From NCBI RefSeq assembly GCF_037975245.1, contig NC_092572.1, positions 2,765,501 through 2,829,500 of the forward strand: a stretch of 64,000 nt of DNA. The letters are read 5' to 3'. The position numbers and the translations under genes were made by a program. Positions 55,401 to 64,000 of the stretch are shown here, piece by piece; positions within the stretch are counted from its first letter, which is position 1; each line of letters opens with the position of its first letter. The notes below the pieces were generated by a model that saw nothing but the letters and a program-made list of their open reading frames with translations, ran no database searches and was not told where the DNA came from. This stretch comes from Apostichopus japonicus (taxonomy: Eukaryota > Echinodermata > Holothuroidea > Aspidochirotida > Stichopodidae).

Positions 55401-58400
55401 TTAATAGCCTACAGTAGGTTTCACCCTCCATCACTTTGGAGATACTGTATACATATTGGTTTTTAATCTGTATTTTTGTAGTATTCACTTTGGGTAATAA
55501 CGTTCAAATACTTACCAACTTTAATTAGCTGAATAATCCAGTGACTTGGGTTTTTGAAGAAGAGAGAAACTACTACTCTCATTAGTTTCCATGATCTTGA
55601 CCCAACCATGCACCTAATGTTCTTTCTGACACATTCACATGTCTGATTTGTGTCCAAATACTGTGGAGTAAATGTTTCTTTGACCAAGTCACATGCTAAA
55701 ACATACACCTAACTATGCACATTATTCTAATTTCATTAGATGGAAGCAAAGTAATTATGCTTTAAACTTGATTGGGTATTTGAATAAGTAGTAAGGAGGT
55801 TGGTGTAGCGTTTCTAAATACCATTTGGAATTTTCATTCTGTAATCATGTTTTCTTTAAACACACAGCTTCGGATCAGGAAGAAATGAAACTTATTGGCA
55901 AGCAGAATTATGATCTGGTCAGTATTTTAGAAAAGCTGTAATCAGAGCTTTATAAATGCTCTCACTTCCCTCAAGTGGAAAATATATTAATCTATCTAAT
56001 AAAAACAGCATACACCAACTATTTTCCTTCGAACAACCAAGGTAGACTTCAGATAAACTTTCTGCAGTCTGTCTTATGGGTTTTGGTTCAGTTACAATCT
56101 GAGGTATGCAGAATAGTGCTCAATGTTTAGCACTAGAAGTACTTTGTTTTGGTGGAGGTTGATAGGCATTGAGGTCAGGAAAAGAATGTAAACAGATCTG
56201 CTGAATATGATATATAAAGAAAGGCAACGTGTACAGGACTCATAGTGGTTATGTGGATGCATCACAGTGGAAGTAATGCCATTGCTTGTTGTGGTAGTTA
56301 ATAAAGTTCATTTTAGATGTGTGTAAAACCTGTGTAAAAAAGTGTAAAACCTTGTAAACAGTTTTATTTAACTAATATGTGTACTATAGGTGCCATGATA
56401 AAGACTACTTTCAAAGGGATACGGCATTTAATGCCACTGATTTGGTAGTGGCATTATTTATACCAGTGGCGTTGGAAGGTACTTTTGAGTGGGGGGGGGG
56501 GGCTGAAGACTGATGGCTGGCCTGAGGGAGGGGTCTAAGGGGAGGGGGTGTACCCCTCCCCTTTGGAACTTTTTGAATTTCCAGGTAGCCTCAGATGCAA
56601 TTTGGTGCAATATAGCACACTTCAACACCAACTCCATTTTGTAAACTTAATTTTGTATTTTCACCTGGCCTACAGTAAGATGCAATTTGGTGCTCCAAAT
56701 GAGATTTTTTATCTCATTTGGAAATGAAAAAGGGGTTTTCTGACTTGCGAAGCGGGGGGGGCGAAATGATACTTAATTATTCCGTGTGGTTTGTCATGCT
56801 ACGTTTAACACACCATAGAAGTAGTTTCTTAACTAAAATGATCATATTGTTATGTTGAATTTTAGCACTCTATGAATTTAATATTCAAATTATCTTCTTT
56901 TCCTCCATGTTTAGAAGGATGAAATTGCTACACTGGAGGCAACATGTAAGTCATTTGTTTATAAATTTGAGATGATAGGGTTGTTGACAGTGTCATCAAT
57001 TTAGCCTGAAAGAAACTGTAAAATGACATGTAATTTTAACACCTGGTACACCAAAAGCATTGATATTCAGAAGATCTATACTAAGAACTGCTGTAGATGT
57101 GACTACCAAATAGGCATTACAGACTGTGTCTAGTGTAAAGTAACAATACTTCTAAAGTAGGCAGAAGTAACAAGTCCTACATAGACTTGAATAACCATTA
57201 AAATGTGAAAGTCCCTTACTGGACTGTGAATTTCTGTTTATAACCAAGAAGATGCTAAGAAAAAGGTTAGAAGCATCCACAAATATAATCAAGGTGAATT
57301 GTTTCTAAATAAGTAAACAGTGTGTATAACAAGAAGGCTAAGTGATATTTTGTGATATTGTTATTGATAAGTGTCTGCATTGTTTGGGTCAGTGATAATG
57401 GCTGAATTTGATTCTCTTTTAAAGCAGACACAGAGAATGTACTTCTAACTACAGCAATTGGTAGATAATGCTTACTATACTCATTTAAAATAAAGAAGTA
57501 ATTTGCTTCACTGATTTGGTTGTACATTTCTATTTCTTTCAACAGTAAATAACTGTCAAGCAGCATTGACAGAAAGAAAGGAAGAAATGAGTCATCTGAA
57601 AGTTCAACTGGAACAGAAGGAGAAACAGGTATGTATTAAAGCTTTATACATTAAATTACACAAACTTGAAGTTGCCAGTGAATTGTGATCATGGGTTGTG
57701 GGTGTTTCCAATAGAAATTTTCTTTGAGGATTTGCCTTTTTTCAGTAGAAGAAAATTGTCTTCATGCTGTAAGATAAAAGTGGTTTCTATCAATATTTAA
57801 AACATGAGTGCCCTACCAGTGCCCTGCTTGCTTGTTGTCGGTTTTAGGAGGAGGCTTGAGGAGGCTGATCATTTAGAGAGCATAAAGATACAAAATAACA
57901 GTACAATGTGAGCTGTGTTGAGCTTCACCTCTACAGACACAGTCTTGTGATGTTTTTGCATCGATTGATATGAAAAGAATTGTTTAACACACACTAGAAG
58001 CAGTGTTAATGAACTATGTTGTTAATTATAAATGTCATAATACAATTGATGGCTTCAATGAATCTTTTGTTTGATGATTCTTTTTCTTCACCCTTAGGAG
58101 ACAGAATTGAAGAATAAACTAGAAGAGCAAAACGAGAAAAGTAAGATTGTATGCATAACTTAGGGCATATAGACCCATTATTGTACTAGTGTAATCAGCT
58201 ATGTTACTTGCTATCTCATACATTGGTAATCTTATTATCAGGCTATCATAATCAATGTAGAATAGCTTTTGTACTACCATGAGTTGTTTATAGACTGTAT
58301 GTTCACATCACTGCTTGTTGAAAGTTCAATCTAATACCATATTCCTAATTCTAGGTGTGCTTACTCATGTGCACATTATATGCCAGATGAAATCCTTTCA

Positions 58401-60563
58401 GTCCCATCTCCATATATCAAGTTTCTGTTAAGAAAGAGCTACCTGTACAGTGTGAATAAAGAGAAGGCTAAAATCAACACATTAATGTATTCTAAGCTGT
58501 TTGGTGATATTGTAATTGATAAGTGTCTGCATTGTTTGGGTCAGTGATCATGGCTGAATTTGATTCTCTTTTAAAGCAAACACAGGGAATGTACTTCTAA
58601 CTACAGCAATTGGTAGATAATGCTTGCTATACTCATTTAAAATAAAGAAGTAATTTGCTTCACTGAGTTGGTTGTACATTTCTATTTCTTCCAATAGTAA
58701 ATAACTGTCAAGCAGCATTGACAGAAAGAAAGGAAGAAGTGAGTCATCTTAAAGAACAACTGGAGCAGAATGAGAGGCAGGTGTGTATTAAAGCTTTATC
58801 CATTAAATTCCACAAACTTGAAGTTGTCAGTGAATTGTGATCTATGATTGAGGGTGTTTCCAATAGACATTTTATTTGAGGATTTGCCTTCTTTCAGTAC
58901 AAGTAAATTGTCTTCATGCTGTAAGATTAAAGTGGTTTCTATCAATATTTAAAACATGAGTGCCCTACCAGTGCCCTGCTTGCTTGTTGTCGGTTTTAGG
59001 AGGAGGCTTGAGGAGGCTGATCATTTAGAGAGCATCTTGCAAGATACAAAATAACAGTACAATGTGAGCTGTGTTGAGCTTCACCTCTACAGACACATTC
59101 TTGTGATGTTTTTGCATCGATTGATATGAAAAGTATTGTTTAACACACACTAGAAGCAGTGTTAATGAACTATGTTGTTAATTATAAATGTCATAAAACA
59201 ATTGATGGCTTCAATGAATCTTTTGTTTGATAATTCTTTTTCTTTACCCTTAGGAGACAGAATTGAAGAATAAACTAGAAGAGCAAAACGAGAAAAGTAA
59301 GATTGTATGCATAACTTAGGGCATATAGACCCATTATTGTACTAGTGTAATCAGTTAGGTTACTTGCTATCTCATACATTGGTAATCTTATGATCAGGCT
59401 ATTATAAACAAGATAAAAGAGCTTTTGTACTACCATGAGTTGTTTATAGACTGTGTGTTCACATCACTGCTTGTTGAAAGTTCAATCTAATACCATATTC
59501 CTAATTCTAGGTGTGCTTACTCATGTGCATTATATGCCAGATGAAATCCTTTCAGTCCCATCTCCATATATCAAGGTTATGCACAGAAAGAGCTTCATGT
59601 ACAGTATAAATAAAGAGAAGGCTAAGCTCAACACATGAATGTATTCTAAGCTGTATGGTGATATTGTTATTGATAAGTGTCTGCTTTGTTTTGGTCAGTG
59701 ATAATGGCTGAATTTGATTCTCTTTTAAAGCAGACACAGATAATGTACTTCTAACTACAGCAATTGGTAGATAATGCTTGCTATACTCATTTAAGATAAA
59801 GAAGAATATGCTACACTGATTTGGTTGTACATTTCTATTTCTTTCAACAGTAAATAAAAGAGAGGAAGAAGTGAGTCATCTTAAAGATCAACTGGAGCAG
59901 AAGGAGAGACAGGTATGTATTAAAGCTTTATCCATTAAATTCCACAAATTGAAGTTGCCAGTGAATTATGATCATGGGTTGAGGGTGTTTCCAATAGAAT
60001 TTTTCTTTGAGGATTTGCCTTCTTTCAGTACAAGTAAATTGTCTTTATGCTTTAAGATTAAAGTGGTTTCCATCAATATTTGAAGCATGAGTGCCCTACC
60101 ATATCTGCTTGCTTGTTGTTTTGAGGATGAGGCAAATCAAACGCATTGTGCACTTTTATGTTAACTTTCATTTGGTAAAGAACAGCTAGGTTGGCATGTT
60201 TTGTGATCTATTGCATTCCTATTTTGAGTAACACTTGATGTATGTTTAGTAAAATTGGTAAACAAATTCAAAAGCTGGTATAAGGTACTAAAGTATATCT
60301 AGAAGCAACTCGAAAAAAGTAAATCTTTGATACACTATAAAGAATAGAAATAGAATAGAACTGAAGTTGAATAGAAATGACCAAGATGTTGAACTAGACA
60401 AGGATGACATGAATGTAAGATTCTTTTATGTCTTGCATTGAAAGTCAATATAAAGATTGTAAATGAAGAAATATTAGTGGTTTAATGTTCTGTTGTCATT
60501 TCTAAATGAGCTGATTTATGTTCTTCCTTTTGTTTGTTGTTTGACCAGACTCTTAAAAATTGA
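49465..60563 (+). CDS. Ig-domain transmembrane receptor-like gene with cytoplasmic coiled coil
   Basis: Predicted exons: 49465-49513 (leader MWDHRRMAWAIYWIII), 50142-50474 (V-type Ig), 52241-52486 (Cys-containing extracellular part), 53443-53665 (extracellular), 53970-54113 (membrane segment CCILFVISIPTNSALLLICC then basic KLKKFKEK), 55868-55917, 56915-56945, 57546-57628, 58098-58140, 58698-58780, 59254-59296, 59851-59912, possibly 60343-60414, and 60549-60563 (stop). Most junctions keep phase, with phase-1 introns around the Ig exon as is usual for Ig genes. The 52486/53443 junction does not fit, so a donor or small exon there is mis-set. The coiled-coil exons alternate two types (ERKEEVSHLKEQLEQ and ETELKNKLEEQNEK) in tandem duplicates. 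Topology suggests a type I surface protein. No known signalling motif was recognised. AATAAA lies at 60950. Confidence 0.72.
50142..50474 (+). CDS. Ig V-type domain exon
   Basis: Acceptor after a strong pyrimidine tract (TTTTTTTTCTCCATCACGCAG) and donor AAAG/GTTTGT. The domain shows GEDAIIECG (B-strand Cys), LRWEAI (core Trp) and EDGATYYRC (D-x-A-x-Y-x-C). Possible N-glycosylation sites are NDT, NCT and NGS. I prefer the upstream leader exon at 49465 over the long in-frame extension to 49898, because the leader joins in phase 1. Confidence 0.85.
50610..51250 (+). repeat. dispersed repeat (GAGCTATTGT..TGAAACTTGGACACA family)
   Basis: Similar to 26590-27500, with GCATGCTGGTGTGAGCTATTGT, TCTATC repeats and ATGAAACTTGGACACA. 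Intronic, non-coding. Confidence 0.5.
51655..51990 (+). repeat. hAT-end-like phrase and decayed Ig-exon duplicate
   Basis: CAGTGGTGTGGCCAGG at about 51653 starts a C/G-run fragment. 51817-51990 repeats 49695-49770 (GTGCAATCTCTG, GTGATCAATAT) and the last part of the Ig exon (GATGAACATGGGT, CTCTTAGTTTTGTCAAAAG), in broken form. Confidence 0.6.
53010..53246 (+). pseudogene. duplicate of exon 52241-52486, decayed
   Basis: Nearly identical to the functional exon (CATCAATTGAAACACCTCAC, TGGGAACCTCCCAGTAGTC), but with small deletions that shift the frame (GTAGACATAATATGAG), and lacking the original acceptor context. Confidence 0.85.
54114..54690 (+). repeat. seven-copy ~90-bp intronic minisatellite starting at a splice donor
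   Basis: Units begin GTAAATATGCTC(A/C)CCCTCTGG, followed by AAGGAATTGGTTGGGTGGGGG and TAATGTAAACAA.GGATAT. The first unit starts at the donor of the transmembrane exon. Period about 90 bp. Open frames on both strands here are artefacts of the repeat. Confidence 0.92.
54700..55867. other. intron without recognised features
   Basis: AT-rich. A short duplication, GTTAAATATATATAAATAT, occurs at about 54870-54920. No exon was seen. Confidence 0.35.
56466..56775 (-). mobile_element. truncated hAT MITE (367-bp family)
   Basis: Begins CAGTGGCGTTGGAAGG and reads as the complement of 45069-45430 (poly-G, GGGGAGGGGGTGTACCCC, ATGCAATTTGGTGC, AAATGAGATTTTT). It stops near GAAATGATACTTAATT without the opposite terminus, so it is truncated. 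Intronic. Confidence 0.85.
57330..60110 (+). repeat. 1.15-kb tandem segmental duplication carrying coiled-coil exons
   Basis: 57330-58490 and 58500-59640 are near copies, and 59640-60110 is a partial third. Shared landmarks are AACTACAGCAATTGGTAGATAATGCTT, the TAAATAA(C/A) exon start, GCCCTGCTTGCTTGTTGTCGG, and the GAGACAGAATTGAAGAATAA exon. Each unit adds one pair of exons whose phases (1 to 0, 0 to 1) keep the frame. Confidence 0.9.
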
Positions 60564-60949
60564 AGGATCATCCCCATATTTTAAGAAAAAGCCGAGGATG
60601 CCATTACCTGCACAGAAAAAACCACATACTAAAACTGGGTTGCTGAAGTTACTACCAAAAAACTCTAAACATGGATAAGATTATTGTAAAGAGTGTAAAC
60701 AAGTTTAATTTGTACCACAATGTTAGCTATGTATTTGTAAAAGTGACACATGCTCAGCTCGTACATTTGATCATCGGGGACTAAGTGAATTGTGATAGTT
60801 GAGTATGGTTGCTATCTCCTGCAGATGATCTAAACTTTGTTTCTCATGGTCAATACAAGTGCATTGTACAAAGACATTTCGTGACACATACTTTTAGATA
60901 CAAATTGATATTTTAAATGAATCTTAAAAAATCCTCTATTTTAACCTTG

Positions 60950-60955
60950 AATAAA
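60950..60955 (+). terminator. polyadenylation signal AATAAA for the Ig gene
   Basis: AATAAA lies about 390 bp after the predicted stop. No clear downstream GT-rich element was assessed. Confidence 0.4.
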
Positions 60956-62318
60956 AATCTGTTATGCCTACATTTAAATTCATCTATGCAATCACTTGTC
61001 AGTATGTATCAGACTAGAAGATTTCTTCTGAATAACCCACAAGTACAAGGAAAAGGGCCTGCTTAATTGTATAGTTTGAGTTAAGTAGTAAGGTGTCACT
61101 TCCAATTCTAGTCATAAGGCTGATAGTGATATTAAAACATTGTCATCACTGCCCACCAATTCCAGTCATTTTGTATTCCTTGCCCGAAGGCTCAAGGAAT
61201 CTATGCGATGGTGATTGCTTGGGTGTGTGTATGTGACTCTCTTGGCTTGTAAACATGATAACTCAACAATGGCGAGTTGGATTGAAGTCATACTTGGTAC
61301 ATAGATGCGCCATACTAAGTAGAAGAACCCTATTGAATCTGGTGCTCATCTCAAGAATATTAATGAGGTCACTGGGTCGAATGTAAACATTTTCAGAATT
61401 GAATCATACTTTGTGTGAAGGTGTTGGTAAATAGCGGGTACTGTACATGATATGTATTTACAAGGTGATATTATGCACAATATTAGGGTGCAGGGCTTGA
61501 GTTGATTTTTGCTAAATAAAGCTTGTAAACATGGTAAGTTAACATATTTAGTAGGTAGGTCCACAGTCAGTGAAAGAAACTTGCTGATCAATTTAATCAT
61601 CTCAATTGGCAATGAATCACAATAAGCCCACTGGCTTTCTTGTTAATCAGGCATTCATTCATGCATTCATTCATTTAGTTATTTCCAGCAAGTGGAAATT
61701 TTTATAGAAATATATAAAAACATGAGCAATATATATAGTAAATCATCCATTGAAAGTGCCTTTCAGTTACCAAATAAAGATATTTCCTATGTATTTCTAA
61801 ACCATGACGTTTAAAGGAATAACAAAGGCAGGATCAAAGAATATTTATATTATTCAGAAAAACTCTCTATTGTTTGATTTTAAGATAACCCCTTCCTGTT
61901 TGACTGAATATGGTCGCTTTGAAACTTGGCTCCTACTGTAAGCCCTCACCACAGTTCACAGTAAGCTTCCATTGATTACGCATTACGCTTGAAATTCCAT
62001 ATTGATGACGTCAGAGAGGAACAACTCCCAAAACAGTAATTTTCCTTGTGGTAGCCTCCTATGGAAAATACTCAGCTGTTGTTGCTATGGCTAAAACAAT
62101 ATAGAAGGCCTCGCAATTCCTAAAAGCCCAACACAGTTTAAAATATTAAGGAGGCACCAGAAGGTCAATAGTTATGGAAAATATCAAGAGTTTGATCCCT
62201 GCCATTGACACAGTTATTCCTTTACACATTATGAGAGTTTCTTTTTTTACAACATTTAAGTTTATCAACAATCTGGACTTATTACAGACAGATCATCTGT
62301 ACTGTATTGTCGTATTTC
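60956..62318. other. intergenic, one repeat
   Basis: About 61176-61600 begins with a hairpin (ATTCCTTG and CAAGGAAT arms) and GGATTGAAGTCATACTTGG-type phrases, related in layout to the hairpin-headed repeats upstream. No gene seen; 61600-62318 is featureless. Confidence 0.4.
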
Positions 62319-62608
62319 AGTGAGACAATTTTCTGTAGGTGATTCCGTCTCAGTCCAAGATTTCAGAAAGCATTATGGTAAATGGGTAACTGGAGTTGTT
62401 TACAAAGTGTTAGCTCCTGTGACATATCTCATTCAAGTAGAAGGTCAAACTTGAAAAAGACATGTGAACATTTGCTGCTCAAACACAGTCTGATTTGAAA
62501 GAATCTCAAAGCACCACAGCTTTGGAATCCACTCACTCAGAAATGTTTGACAGACTGTTGTTGCCAGATGAAGATCATGAGTCTGACACATCAGAGATAT
62601 CAGGTTAG
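62319..62608 (+). pseudogene. Ty3/gypsy-type integrase C-terminal fragment
   Basis: The frame reads VRQFSVGDSVSVQDFRKHYG, KWVTGVVYKVLAPVTYLIQV and KRHVN, the DNA-binding barrel after the integrase core in Ty3/gypsy elements. A shift of one base near 62470 leads to AAQTQSDLKESQ and DEDHESDTSEISG with a stop. Only this end of pol is present. No upstream RT or core integrase was found in the window, so it is a remnant. Confidence 0.75.
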
Positions 62609-62998
<390 letters not shown>

Positions 62999-62999
62999 T

Positions 63000-64000
63000 T
63001 GTAACGGAAATGTATCCCTTTAAGTAATTTGTTATTGTAATATTCGTTTTATGATTGAGCGTTCCCTCGGTTCTACCCGTCGATGGCCCCTCTCTCAAAA
63101 CGTGTAGAGCTTTTGCGAGTTGCAGGTTGGGGCAGCCAATGAAAATCGTACCCCTGTTTGTTTATAAATCTTGCTGAATCAGCACCCGAATTTTGAGATG
63201 TTTCCCCATGTTAGTGGTAGCGCAGATTGTTTTATTAGTATGAGCTCACCACGCTCAAAAAGTATTCCGAGATTGGCCTCTGACGGAGAGAGAACCGAGA
63301 GAACACCTATTTTCTGTAAGTTGCTACCACTTCACTGGTATATTTTTGTTCTATCACACGATTATGTGCTTGGCATGACTTCTAGGTTTAATTGTTTGTC
63401 TTAGGAAAGATTAAATCGGGTATCTTTGGGGTGACGGGGGTTATTTTTTTCGTACACCTAGGGAATTGTAAGAAAATTATCGTTGCGCTAAGTGCATTGA
63501 AGTAGCAAGAAACTAGGGTGTATTTTTAGGACGTCATATTTGTTGTCACATTCTATAGGGGGTTCGATAATTGTAATTTCGACTTCACTAGGAGGCTCAC
63601 AAACGCTATACCGTGTGTTTCATGTGGGCGTTTGTTTTATATATATCTTTTGTGTTTTCTTAGCCAAAGCAAGTAGTGAGAACGACTAGTGTCAACAAAC
63701 CAAACGCTAGTATTATCCTTCATCTGTAAATACATTTACCCACGTACTGGTTCGGTTGTGATCTCGAAAAGAGATTTTTTATTTAGTAATATAAACTGGT
63801 TAAGTCTTTAAGCCTGTTGTTGAGTACGTCCCAATAAAATATCTTGTATGCCTCCACGAGTTAGTGTAAGTGCGCAACTGCGTAACTGTGTAACTACCTA
63901 ACTGCGTAACTTCCTAAGTGTGTAACTGTGTTACTGCTTAAGTGTACAGACAGTTCCTGTTATCCTGTACCATTTCTATTAACTGCTTATCTGTAAAGTC
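63000..64000 (+). promoter_or_regulatory. possible gypsy LTR with CCAAT and TATA boxes (runs off the window)
   Basis: TGTAACGG at 63000 is a typical LTR start. CCAAT at 63136-63140 and TATAAAT at 63163-63169 are spaced as in a promoter, and AATAAA is at 63833-63838. About 63868-63945 has short GTAACTG(C/T)GTAACT tandem repeats. The right end is outside the window, so LTR identity is only a suggestion based on position after the gypsy fragment. Confidence 0.35.

Overview
The window is animal nuclear DNA: AT-rich, with genes split by GT-AG introns, hundreds of bases to kilobases between exons, and most of its length made of transposable elements. The mix (IS3-like integrase transposon, IS5-like DDE transposon, Penelope, CR1-like LINE, many hAT MITEs with C/G-runs at their ends, taggcctag-type palindromes) suggests a marine invertebrate deuterostome, most likely an echinoderm and perhaps a sea cucumber. 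That assignment is inference from sequence style, not from a marker gene.

Layout. 1-8,050: mostly non-coding, with a hAT MITE (1608-2051), small TIR elements and a LINE inserted inside the terminal repeat of a MITE (3302-5664). 8,054-13,612 and 14,335-18,766: two nested transposon clusters. In the first, a Penelope-like element sits inside a hAT-like element and has itself received two hAT insertions with 8-bp target duplications. In the second, a hAT transposase gene is split by an insertion that carries two further nested elements. 19,586-37,166: a 17.6-kb element bounded by inverted arrays of GATATC dyads spaced about 20 bp apart. It holds two inward-facing, convergent, intron-bearing genes. 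On the minus strand is an apparently intact four-exon DDE integrase (about 490 codons). On the plus strand is a six-exon gene of unknown function with a duplicated cassette exon. 37,261-38,529: an IS5-like (DDE_Tnp_4) transposase pseudogene cut by a LINE tail. 38,530-47,220: repeats, a possible SprT-like metalloprotease fragment, MITEs and a diverged minisatellite.

49,465-60,563 is the clearest host gene. It predicts a signal peptide, an Ig V-type domain, a second Cys-containing extracellular region, a transmembrane segment and a cytoplasmic coiled coil, with the coiled-coil exons tandemly duplicated about every 1.15 kb. It looks like a cell-surface, immune-type receptor. 61,000-64,000 has a Ty3/gypsy integrase C-terminal fragment, a TA microsatellite and an LTR-like promoter region.

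How the parts relate: the two genes of the 17.6-kb element probably form one mobile unit, with the integrase acting on the phased terminal arrays. Most other elements are non-autonomous or broken. Exon boundaries were inferred by eye from reading frame, GT-AG sites and phase; no search or alignment program was run.
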